Source: Thaumarchaeota archaeon UBA223
GTDB lineage: Archaea > Thermoproteota > Nitrososphaeria > Nitrososphaerales > UBA57
NCBI GenBank assembly: GCA_002495905.1
Contig: DAHJ01000033.1
Location: 35,204-56,692 of the forward strand
Reading direction: 5' to 3'
DNA: 21,489 nt
Part shown: piece after piece, positions 14,852-21,489 of the stretch
How the letters are laid out: each line of letters opens with the position of its first letter
How positions within the stretch are numbered: position 1 is the first letter of the stretch
Translations under genes and position numbers: made by a program
The notes under the pieces: generated by a model
What the model was told of the DNA's origin: nothing
Seen by the model: the letters and a program-made list of their open reading frames with translations, nothing else
The model's database searches: none

Positions 14852-15890
14852 TTTTCTCCATATCTCCTTCTACAAATTGAATAAAATCTTTTAATTTATC
14901 AATACATTTTCCTGAATTCAATGTTGTTTTTGCCATTTCTACTCCTTCTGAAATCGACGATGCTTTTCCTGCAACAATAAATCCCACCGCGCTATTTGCA
15001 ATTACTGCTTCAACATTTGGATTATTAATATCGAATATATTTGCTAGAATCTTATACATTACTTCAGCATTATAGTCTATTCCGGTACCAGCTATATCTT
15101 TAGAATTAATCTTTTTCAAACCAAAATCATCTGGTTTTACTATTATCTCATTTCCTTCATTCTCTAAATCTCCAACAAATCTCATTTTTGTTTCCCCGAA
15201 TGTCGCAATTTCATCTAATCCATCTAAACCATGTACTATTATTGCTCGTTTACAACCAAGTTCAGGTAATATTTTTGAATATTTGTCAATTAATTCACTA
15301 TTAGCTACACCCACGATCATTGAATCTGCACTTGCAGGGTTTGTTAACGGTCCTAAAATATTGAATATTGTTCTTACACCTATTTCTTTTCTCGTTCCTA
15401 TAACATTTTTCATTGCAGGATGGAAGATTGGAGCAAACATGAATCCTATTCCATTTTTTTCAATAGATTCTTTTACTTTTTCTGGTTTTGTATCCAGTCT
15501 ATAACCTAATCTATCAAGTACATCTGCACTTCCACATTTCCCCGTTGCTGCTCTATTTCCATGTTTTGCTATAGTAATTCCTGAAGAAGCTAAAACAAAT
15601 GCAGAAATTGTACTCAGATTTATTGTCTTAATCTTATCTCCACCCGTTCCTACAATATCTACTAGTCTGCTTCCATGTGATGGATTGATTCTATTGGAAA
15701 ATTCTTTCATAATTTTAGCGAAAGCCACAATTTCTTCAATTGATTCACCTTTCATACTTAATGAAATTAAAAATGCAGAAATCTGCGACGGTGTAGCTGA
15801 TCCTGACATGATTTCTTTCATCGCTTGTGATGCCTCTTCACTTGAAAGAATTTCTTTATTTACATTTTTCTTTATTGCATCGACTATCAT
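14829..15890 (-). CDS. trpD: Anthranilate phosphoribosyltransferase
   Basis: Transfers the phosphoribosyl group of PRPP to anthranilate. The 353-residue protein contains the PRPP/phosphate motif DIVGTGGDK (78-86), NLSTISAFV, KHGNRAATGKCGSADVLDRL (109-128), FMFAPIFHPAMKNV, RTIFNILGPLTNPA and HGLDGLDEIA, all characteristic of TrpD and enough to separate it from pyrimidine phosphorylases. ATG at 15890 overlaps the trpG stop by one base (TAATG). Stand-alone: not fused to trpG as in some bacteria. Confidence 0.97.
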   Translation of the reverse strand: MIVDAIKKNVNKEILSSEEASQAMKEIMSGSATPSQISAFLISLSMKGESIEEIVAFAKIMKEFSNRINPSHGSRLVDIVGTGGDKIKTINLSTISAFVLASSGITIAKHGNRAATGKCGSADVLDRLGYRLDTKPEKVKESIEKNGIGFMFAPIFHPAMKNVIGTRKEIGVRTIFNILGPLTNPASADSMIVGVANSELIDKYSKILPELGCKRAIIVHGLDGLDEIATFGETKMRFVGDLENEGNEIIVKPDDFGLKKINSKDIAGTGIDYNAEVMYKILANIFDINNPNVEAVIANSAVGFIVAGKASSISEGVEMAKTTLNSGKCIDKLKDFIQFVEGDMEKIEQFESI

Positions 15891-16477
15891 TAATTCTCAC
15901 CTTCAATGAAATTCATTAGTAATTTTCTTCCCGATTCTGTTAAAATTGATTCAGGATGACATTGTATTCCTTGTATATTGTATTCTTTATGTCTTAATCC
16001 CATTATCTCGTTATCATCTTCAGATCTTGCTGAAATAATTAACTCATTTGGCAATGTTTCTTCCTCTACCACTAAAGAATGATATCTTGTTGCTCTAAAA
16101 GGGTTCTGAATATCCTTAAAGATTCCTTTTCCATCATGTTTTATCATACTCGTTTTTCCATGTTTTAACGTTCCTGCACGTTTAATCTTTCCACCAAATG
16201 TATAGCCTATGCCTTGATGACCAAGACAAACTCCTAATACAGGAATTGATTTTTGTCCAGACAGTTTTATTATTTCTGAACATATCCCAAAATATCTTTC
16301 ATCACATGGATTTCCTGGTCCTGGAGAAATTACTACTCTTTGCGGTGAAATCTCTTTAAATTTTTCAATAGTAATTTTGTCATTTCTAAATACAATTGGT
16401 TCTAACGACAACTCACCAAAGTATTGCACTAAATTATATGTAAACGAATCATAATTATCAATTATTAATAACTTCAT
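15890..16477 (-). CDS. trpG: Anthranilate synthase component II (glutamine amidotransferase)
   Basis: Releases ammonia from glutamine for TrpE. The 195-residue class I amidotransferase has the oxyanion loop ISPGPGNP (50-57), nucleophile C84 in PVLGVCLGHQGIGYTFGG, and the catalytic pair H174 and E176 in GIQCHPESILT. FRATRYHSLVVEE is typical of TrpG/PabA. The position directly after trpE (4-nt gap) and before trpD argues for tryptophan rather than folate synthesis. ATG at 16477. Confidence 0.96.
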   Translation of the reverse strand: MKLLIIDNYDSFTYNLVQYFGELSLEPIVFRNDKITIEKFKEISPQRVVISPGPGNPCDERYFGICSEIIKLSGQKSIPVLGVCLGHQGIGYTFGGKIKRAGTLKHGKTSMIKHDGKGIFKDIQNPFRATRYHSLVVEEETLPNELIISARSEDDNEIMGLRHKEYNIQGIQCHPESILTESGRKLLMNFIEGEN

Positions 16478-16481
16478 CTTA

Positions 16482-17877
16482 TTATTCCTCTATTTTTGCT
16501 TTTTTTAATGCATCAATTAATGCACTAGCTTTTTGTTCCGTCTCGAACCATTCTTTTTCAGGTACCGAATCTGCAACAATTCCTGCTCCTGCTTGAATGT
16601 ATGCTTTATTTCCTTTTACTACCAATGTTCTAATTGTTATTGCAAAATCCGCACACATATTCTTTGAAAAATAACCCAATGCGCCTGCATAAGGACCTCT
16701 AGATTCTTTTTCTAATTCTTGTATTATTTCCATTGCACGAATTTTAGGTGCACCAGATACTGTTCCTGCAGGAAATATTGATCTTATAGCTTCAAAACAA
16801 TCCTTTCCATCCTTTAATTCTCCTATTACTTTCGATACTATGTGTTGAACATGACTAAATTGATGTACTTGCATGAATTCAGGTACTTTTACTGAACCAA
16901 ACTTAGCTATCTGTCCAACATCATTTCTTGCTAAATCCACCAACATTACATGTTCTGCCCTCTCTTTTTCATCAGCTAATAGTTCTTTTGTTAATTTCTT
17001 ATTTTTCTCTACATCTTCATTTCTTGGTCTTGTTCCTGCTATAGGAAATGTTTCAATCTGATTATTTGTTACTCTTACAAGCATTTCTGGACTTGCACCA
17101 ATTATGTTCAAATTATTACTTTTGAAATAATACATGTACGGAGATGGATTTATCATTCTCAACGCTCGATAAATTGACAATAAATCTCCTGATATGTTAA
17201 ATTCATACTTTCTTGACAATACAACTTGAAATATGTCTCCAGATCTAACATATTCTTTTGCAACATCAACATTATTCTCAAATGTTTCTTTATTAATATT
17301 AGAAATTGGTTCCGTGTAATCTATTGTACCTATCTTTCTTTCTGTATCTAATAATTTTACTACTTCTTTTAGATTGTTATCTCCTGAATGATAATAATAT
17401 ATTTTTTCTTTTTCATGATCAAATATTATTCCTTCATTAAATAATCCAAACTGAAAATCTGCATATTCTAACTCCGTATATTCATCTGAAATATTCTCCC
17501 AATGTCTAACTATATCATATGAAATGAATCCGACTAATCCACCAATTAATCTGTTAAAATCATTATCGACAATATTTTCTTTTAATATCTCTCTTAATTT
17601 ACTAAACAAATCATTTGGATTAGATTCATTCGCAATAACTTTGTCTTCATTGTCTACTAGTTTTATCTGATTATTCTCTAATATGACCTTTAATGATGGA
17701 TTGAAACCTATGTATGAAAATTCTGCTAACTTTTCTGGCCCTAGTATTGATTCTAATATGTAAATATCTTCAAACTTCTCCGATAGTCTAACAAATGTTT
17801 CAAACGGGGAAATCTCTAGTTTTATCTCTTCAAAATCTACGTGATTAAATTTATTCTCGCCAAAAACGATCGCCCAT
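16482..17877 (-). CDS. trpE: Anthranilate synthase component I, with apparent frameshift or missing start at its 5' end
   Basis: Makes anthranilate from chorismate with ammonia from TrpG. The C-terminal chorismate-binding domain is intact (GDIFQVVLSRKYEF; NIIGASPEMLVRV; FPIAGTRPRN; LVDLARNDVGQIA; SIFPAGTVSGAPKIRAMEII; GYFSKNMCADFAITIRTLVV; QAGAGIVADSVPEKEW). A TTG at 17609 would give 375 residues, but the same frame stays open upstream to a stop at 17885-17883 and encodes the conserved regulatory N-terminus (FEEIKLEISPFETFVRLSEK; YILESILGPEKLAEFSYIGF), including the LES element expected to bind tryptophan. That extension has no in-frame ATG, GTG or TTG. The only good start, ATG at 17877, is one base out of frame; removing one base of the A5 run at 17862-17866 joins it perfectly (MGDRFGENKFNHVDFEE), about 464 residues. 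Annotated from that ATG; enzyme identity is certain, integrity is not. Confidence 0.85.
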
Positions 17878-17905
17878 ATTACTCACAATTACATAGTTTG
17901 ATTTG

Positions 17906-17918
17906 TATATATTTAAAT
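17906..17918 (-). promoter_or_regulatory. trpE: TATA box for the trp operon
   Basis: On the minus strand this reads ATTTAAATATATA, the strongest A/T-only TATA-like match in the spacer. Archaeal transcription normally begins about 25-28 nt downstream of the box centre, here about 17885. That leaves a leader of only about 8 nt before ATG 17877, and so favours that ATG as the operon's true start. No leader peptide, attenuator or obvious operator palindrome was seen. Confidence 0.55.
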
Positions 17919-18002
17919 AAATCATGGAAGATTGATTTACTTTTTCTTCATTTTCAACAAATCCCATTACAGATATGATTTGTTCGAGACGAAACCAAGA
18001 AG

Positions 18003-18009
18003 TTATATT
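18003..18009 (+). promoter_or_regulatory. TATA box for the L7Ae-led unit
   Basis: TTATATT is preceded by a purine-rich, BRE-like stretch (CGAAACCAAGAAG). A start about 27 nt beyond its centre falls near 18033, within a few bases of the L7Ae ATG at 18036, implying a leaderless or nearly leaderless mRNA. No Shine-Dalgarno is present before that ATG, consistent with this reading. Confidence 0.45.
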
Positions 18010-18035
18010 CCAGTAAATAACGAGAAATAGATAGT

Positions 18036-18407
18036 ATGTCAAAGCCTTATTACGTCAAAGTTGAAATACCAAAAGAGATAGCTGAAGCAAGCTATGAAGC
18101 TCTTCGACAAGCAAAACAGACTGGTAAAATCAGAAAAGGTACTAATGAAGCTACTAAGGCTATTGAACGAGGAATTGCTAAATTAGTTGTTATTTCTGAA
18201 GATGTTGATCCACCTGAAGTTGTTGCCCATCTTCCTATTTTATGTAATGAAATGAATATTCCATTTGTTTTTGTACCACAAAAAGAATTACTTGGTCAAG
18301 CAATTAGTATAGATATAGGTGCAGCAGTAGCATGTATTGTTGAACCTGGTGATGCTAAAGCTACTTTGGATAAAATTATTGATTCACTAAATAACTTGAA
18401 AGGTTAG
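18036..18407 (+). CDS. rpl7ae: 50S ribosomal protein L7Ae (eL8)
   Basis: Kink-turn RNA-binding protein; in archaea it serves in the large subunit and as core protein of box C/D and H/ACA guide RNPs and RNase P. The 123-residue product has the family RNA-contact motif KIRKGTNEATKAIERGIAKL and the following LVVISEDVDPPEVVAHLPIL and IPFVFVPQKELLGQAI. ATG at 18036. It leads the eL8-eS28-eL24-ndk set, a conserved archaeal grouping, and diverges from the trp operon. Confidence 0.96.
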   Translation: MSKPYYVKVEIPKEIAEASYEALRQAKQTGKIRKGTNEATKAIERGIAKLVVISEDVDPPEVVAHLPILCNEMNIPFVFVPQKELLGQAISIDIGAAVACIVEPGDAKATLDKIIDSLNNLKG

Positions 18408-18417
18408 ATTATAATAA

Positions 18418-18636
18418 ATGAGCTCGAAAGAAATCCAAGAAGACAAGACACCTTGTGAAGTAATACAAATAGTTGGCCGTACTGGTGTTGCCGGTGAAAT
18501 TACTCAAGTTAGAGTAAAAATTCTAGATGGAAAAGATAAAGGACGTATTCTAACCCGAAATGTTAAAGGACCTGTTCGTATGAACGATGTAATTATACTT
18601 CGTGAAATAGAAAGAGAAGCCCGTAAGATTAGGTAG
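18418..18636 (+). CDS. rps28e: 30S ribosomal protein S28e (eS28)
   Basis: Small OB-fold protein of the 30S head near the mRNA exit, found in archaea and eukaryotes only. The 72-residue product shows the family pattern: CEVIQIVGRTGVAGEITQVR, then KILDGKDKGRILTRNVKGPV and VIILREIEREARKIR at the end. ATG at 18418, 10 nt after the L7Ae stop. Not fused or truncated. Confidence 0.96.
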   Translation: MSSKEIQEDKTPCEVIQIVGRTGVAGEITQVRVKILDGKDKGRILTRNVKGPVRMNDVIILREIEREARKIR

Positions 18637-18647
18637 TTGTTATTATT

Positions 18648-18833
18648 TTGTTATCATTAAAAAAATGTACTTTTTGTGGAAAAGAAATCGCATTCGGTAC
18701 TGGTACTATGTATATAAAAAATAATGGTGATATTAGTTGGTTTTGTTCATCTAAATGCCGAAAAAATACTTTAGATCTAAAACGTGATTATCGAAAATAT
18801 AAATGGGCTAAAAAAGGAAAGTCTGAAGTTTGA
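18648..18833 (+). CDS. rpl24e: 50S ribosomal protein L24e (eL24)
   Basis: Short zinc-ribbon protein of the large subunit. The 61-residue product has the four zinc ligands C7, C10 (CTFCGKEI) and C33, C37 (FCSSKC), followed by NTLDLKRDYRKYKWAKK, matching archaeal L24e. TTG start at 18648; there is no ATG before the first cysteine pair. Its stop overlaps the ndk start (TTGA). Confidence 0.95.
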   Translation: MLSLKKCTFCGKEIAFGTGTMYIKNNGDISWFCSSKCRKNTLDLKRDYRKYKWAKKGKSEV

Positions 18834-19234
18834 CTGACAAAACTCTTATCCTAATCAAACCAGACGGTGTAAAAAAACGTCATATTGGAGACATCATTAA
18901 TCGTTTTGAAGAACGCGGCTTTAATATTCTTAATATTCGTATGCTTACTCTAAACTCAGACCAAGCATCTGATTTCTATTCAATACACAAAGAAAAACCG
19001 TTCTTTTCTGAACTTATTGATTACATAACTTCAGGACCTATAGTTCAAGTTGTCTTAGAAGGTAATTCTGCCATTGAGGTTGTCCGACATATGGTAGGAG
19101 CTACAAATTCCTTAAAGGCTGATTCTGGTACTATAAGAGGTGATTTTGGCTTAAGTCATACAGAAAATGTTATTCATGCCTCTGATTCAGTCGATAGTTT
19201 TAACCGCGAATTAAATATATTATCTAATATTTAA
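18830..19234 (+). CDS. ndk: Nucleoside diphosphate kinase
   Basis: Transfers the gamma phosphate between nucleoside triphosphates and diphosphates through a phosphohistidine. The 134-residue protein begins TLILIKPDGVKKRHIGDII, contains VVRHMVGATNSLKADSGTIR followed by GDFG, and has the active-site H116 in NVIHASDS, all standard. TTG start at 18830 overlaps the L24e stop by 4 nt, implying translational coupling; L24e-ndk-IF2 is a familiar archaeal order. Confidence 0.97.
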   Translation: MTDKTLILIKPDGVKKRHIGDIINRFEERGFNILNIRMLTLNSDQASDFYSIHKEKPFFSELIDYITSGPIVQVVLEGNSAIEVVRHMVGATNSLKADSGTIRGDFGLSHTENVIHASDSVDSFNRELNILSNI

Positions 19235-19287
19235 TACGATAATTCTAAATAAAGACCTTTTACATTATTTATTGTAGATGATTGATT
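19235..19287 (+). promoter_or_regulatory. Short spacer before aIF5B, possible promoter
   Basis: A 53-nt A/T-rich gap after ndk. CTAAATAAAG near 19246-19255 could act as a TATA element, with a start some 10 nt before the aIF5B ATG, but other A/T stretches are equally possible. Read-through from the ndk side is also likely. Confidence 0.2.
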
Positions 19288-21060
19288 ATGAATTCTAAAT
19301 TTAGACAACCTATTGTAGTAGTATTGGGTCATATTGATTCTGGCAAAACATCACTTTTGGATAAAATTCGTGGTACTGCAGTACAATCACGTGAAGCAGG
19401 AGGAATTACTCAACATATTGGAGCAAGTTTCTTTCCTATTGAAACTCTAGAAGATCTTTGCGGTAATCTTTTAGAAAAAGTTGGCGGCAAAATTGATATT
19501 CCGGGTATTCTTGTTATCGATACTCCTGGACATGCTGTATTTACCAATTTAAGAAATCGCGGAGGTTCTGCTTCTGATATTTCTATTTTAGTTATTGATG
19601 CTATGAAAGGCATTGAAGTACAAACACGAGAAAGTTTGGACATATTAAAAAAACGTAAAGTTCCTTTTCTAATTGCACTAAATAAACTAGATACGGTACC
19701 TGGATGGCGACCTTCTTCAAGTTTAACTTCTTCCCTTAAACAATTGGACGAATCTACACGTAATAATCTTGATGGAAGAATTTATGACGTCGTTGGAGAA
19801 TTATCTAGATATGGAATTCAATCTGAAGCATTTTATAGATTACAGGATCCTCAAAAACAAGTTGCAATTGTTCCAGTTAGTGCAAAAACTGGTGAAGGAA
19901 TCCCTGAATTAATCTCATTGTTAATTGGACTTACTCAAAGCTACTTAAAACAAAAACTTACTGCAAGTGGCGATACTCGTGGTATTGTTCTTGAAGTTAC
20001 TGAAGAACCTGGTCTTGGTGATACTGCGAATATCATTCTTACTGATGGCATCTTAAACAAAAATGATGAAATTGCTGTAGCCAAGAAAGACGGTGCTGTT
20101 TTGACAAAAATTAAAGCAATATTTATGCCCAAACCACTCGATGAAATGCGTGATCCTCGTGATAAGTTTTCTCCTGTGAATCAAGTAGTTGCAGCTACGG
20201 GTGCTAAAATCTCAACCTCAGATTTAGAAGGTGTTCTTGGCGGTTCACCAATTATTGGAATTACTGATAATAATCTCGATGCTGTAAAAAATGAAATTGA
20301 ATCAGAAATTAAATCAATTTTTGTGGAAACTGATAACGTTGGTATTATAGTTAAGGCTGATACTTTGGGTTCTTTAGAAGCCGTAGTTGATACTCTAAAA
20401 GAAAGTAATATTGCTATTAGTACTGCTGATACTGGAATGGTTTCGCGAAAAGATGTAATTAAAGCTCAAGTGATTACTGAAACTGACAAGTATTTGGGAA
20501 GTATTCTTGCGTTTGGTGTTAAAGTTCTTGACGATGCTAAAGAAGAAGCAAATAAAAACGGAATAAGAATATTCTCCCAACCTGTTCTTTATGATTTAGT
20601 AGATGAATATCAGGATTGGGTTACTTCTGATAAAGAAAATATGCAAAGAACTGAACTTGATTCAATTATTCTGCCTTGCAAATTTCAATTAATAAAAGGA
20701 ATGGCATTTCGTAGAAATGGACCTGCAGTCTGCGGAGTTGAAATTCTTGGTGGTTCACTGAAACAAAAATCTATTGTTATTAATTCTGAAGGCAAAGAAG
20801 TTGGCGTTGTTAAACAAATTCAGGATAAAGGGGAGAATATTCAAAATGCAACTAAAGGTAGTGAGGTAGCTATATCAATGAACGAACCTGTTATAGGTCG
20901 TACTATTCGCGAAGGAGAAATATTATATTCTCTACCTGATAATATTGGCGTTAGATTACTCAAAGAACGATATTCTGATTCATTATCTGAAGTAGACCTT
21001 GCTATTTTAAACGAAATAATTGAATTACGTCGTAAAATAGTACCTTTGTATGGATTTTAG
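19288..21060 (+). CDS. infB: Translation initiation factor IF-2 (aIF5B)
   Basis: GTPase that promotes subunit joining and correct placement of initiator tRNA. Starting at ATG 19288 the protein has 590 residues. An in-frame TTG six bases earlier would add only two residues and is less likely. G-domain motifs: G1 GHIDSGKTSL (14-23), switch I EAGGITQHIG, G3 DTPGH (78-82), G4 NKLD (132-135) and VPVSAKTGEG. Domain II follows (SGDTRGIVLEVTEEPGLGDT), then domain III (VGIIVKADTLGSLEAVVDTL) and domain IV to the end. It lacks the long charged N-terminal extension of eukaryotic eIF5B, as is normal for archaea. No intein is present at the P-loop. Confidence 0.97.
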   Translation: MNSKFRQPIVVVLGHIDSGKTSLLDKIRGTAVQSREAGGITQHIGASFFPIETLEDLCGNLLEKVGGKIDIPGILVIDTPGHAVFTNLRNRGGSASDISILVIDAMKGIEVQTRESLDILKKRKVPFLIALNKLDTVPGWRPSSSLTSSLKQLDESTRNNLDGRIYDVVGELSRYGIQSEAFYRLQDPQKQVAIVPVSAKTGEGIPELISLLIGLTQSYLKQKLTASGDTRGIVLEVTEEPGLGDTANIILTDGILNKNDEIAVAKKDGAVLTKIKAIFMPKPLDEMRDPRDKFSPVNQVVAATGAKISTSDLEGVLGGSPIIGITDNNLDAVKNEIESEIKSIFVETDNVGIIVKADTLGSLEAVVDTLKESNIAISTADTGMVSRKDVIKAQVITETDKYLGSILAFGVKVLDDAKEEANKNGIRIFSQPVLYDLVDEYQDWVTSDKENMQRTELDSIILPCKFQLIKGMAFRRNGPAVCGVEILGGSLKQKSIVINSEGKEVGVVKQIQDKGENIQNATKGSEVAISMNEPVIGRTIREGEILYSLPDNIGVRLLKERYSDSLSEVDLAILNEIIELRRKIVPLYGF

Positions 21061-21075
21061 TATATTTCAAAAAGA

Positions 21076-21085
21076 TTTATAGATA
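21076..21085 (+). promoter_or_regulatory. TATA box for S6e
   Basis: TTTATAGATA is preceded by an A-rich BRE-like CAAAAAGA. The predicted transcription start (about 27 nt from the box centre, near 21107) is almost at the TTG start codon at 21109, so the mRNA is probably leaderless. This suggests eS6 has its own promoter although it follows aIF5B by only 48 nt. Confidence 0.5.
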
Positions 21086-21108
21086 TAAAAAAGAAGTGAA
21101 ATGTTACT

Positions 21109-21489
21109 TTGGCAGAATTCAAAATTGTAGTTTCAGATCCCAAAATTGGTAAATCAATTACTAAGGAAATTAAAGATAAATCTGCCCAAACTTTGTTGGG
21201 TATGAAAATTGGTCAAGAAATTGACGCCACTATCGTAGATATTGACGGAACATTAAAAATTACTGGAGGTAGTGACAAAGTTGGTTTTCCCTTGAGAGGA
21301 GATGTTCATGGCAGTGCAAAGAATAATGTACTCTTAACCGACGGTGTAGGTTTTCGTTCAAAAATTAAAGGAATGCAAAAGCGAAAGATTGTTCGCGGTA
21401 ACATGATTTCTGATGAAACTTATCAAATTAATACAATACTCGTTAAAGGTAATCTTGTTCTTGATGAAGCTCCAGCAGAAGAATCTAAA
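21109..21489 (+). CDS. rps6e: 30S ribosomal protein S6e (eS6), 3' end cut off by window
   Basis: Small-subunit protein shared by archaea and eukaryotes. The frame from TTG 21109 gives 127 residues and is still open at the window edge. Family segments: FKIVVSDPKIGKSITKEI, GGSDKVGFPLRGDVHGS, then VLLTDGVGFRSKIKGMQKRK with IVRGN. The visible end is acidic (LDEAPAEESK), already past the usual core, so little is probably missing. An ATG at 21101 is out of frame and cannot be the start. eS6 after aIF5B is a common archaeal order. Confidence 0.93.
   Translation, partial: MAEFKIVVSDPKIGKSITKEIKDKSAQTLLGMKIGQEIDATIVDIDGTLKITGGSDKVGFPLRGDVHGSAKNNVLLTDGVGFRSKIKGMQKRKIVRGNMISDETYQINTILVKGNLVLDEAPAEESK

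Noticed and set aside
16482..17609. Short trpE starting at TTG 17609 (375 residues)
   Set aside because: It would drop about 90 residues that clearly match the TrpE N-terminal regulatory domain and would sit nearly 300 nt downstream of the promoter.
17851..18042. Minus-strand 63-codon frame upstream of trpE
   Set aside because: Not a recognisable protein. It crosses the promoter region and overlaps the L7Ae start; only its last nine codons, beginning at ATG 17877, matter, as the likely trpE start.
19300..19350. Ser in the aIF5B P-loop (GHIDSGKT) as a loss-of-function change
   Set aside because: This position varies (H in many homologues, T in eukaryotic eIF5B); the essential G, K and T residues are present.
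1..21489. CRISPR arrays, tRNA or rRNA genes, insertion sequences, inteins, defence genes
   Set aside because: No regularly spaced repeats, no cloverleaf in any spacer, no transposase or integrase motifs and no intein blocks were seen; the spacers are too short to hide such elements.

Overview
The window is an AT-rich (about one third G+C by eye), gene-dense piece of an archaeal chromosome. The archaeal assignment rests on Rpo3 and Rpo10 RNA polymerase subunits, ribosomal proteins eL18, eS28, eL24 and eS6, aIF5B, isopentenyl phosphate kinase, type 2 IPP isomerase and a DDxxD geranylgeranyl diphosphate synthase. From memory, the gene order, base composition and protein sequences fit a marine ammonia-oxidising thaumarchaeon (Nitrososphaerota, Nitrosopumilus-like). 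This was not confirmed by any search.

Layout. (1) 1-1068, minus strand: S13 then S4 (cut by the left edge). (2) 1172-5177, plus strand: rpoD-eL18-uL13-uS9-rpoN-enolase-uS2, tightly packed with several ATGA-type overlaps. (3) 5245-12058, plus strand: mevalonate kinase, isopentenyl phosphate kinase, IPP isomerase type 2, GGPP synthase, glutamyl-tRNA synthetase and an alkaline-phosphatase-superfamily phosphodiesterase of unknown substrate. These overlap or are separated by at most 6 nt. (4) 12055-17877, minus strand: a tryptophan operon trpE-G-D-C-B-A without trpF, running head-on into block 3 so that the two terminal stop codons overlap inside TTAA. (5) 18036-21489, plus strand: eL8/L7Ae, eS28, eL24, nucleoside diphosphate kinase, aIF5B and eS6 (cut by the right edge).

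Together the genes cover transcription and translation, the lower archaeal isoprenoid-lipid route from mevalonate to GGPP, one glycolytic/gluconeogenic enzyme and tryptophan synthesis. The only gaps worth calling intergenic are the divergent spacers 1069-1171 and 17878-18035, plus short spacers at about 5178-5244, 19235-19287 and 21061-21108. No stretch over 300 bases lacks a gene.

I found no mobile element, CRISPR array, tRNA, rRNA or defence system. The most notable observation is at the 5' end of trpE. The conserved N-terminal coding sequence has no in-frame ATG/GTG/TTG, but a good ATG lies one base out of frame, separated by a five-base homopolymer. This is an apparent frameshift or an unusual initiation event. 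Other points of interest are the missing trpF, an orphan phosphodiesterase coupled to lipid genes, a substituted N-terminal histidine in IPP isomerase, heavy use of TTG starts, and promoters placed to give nearly leaderless transcripts.
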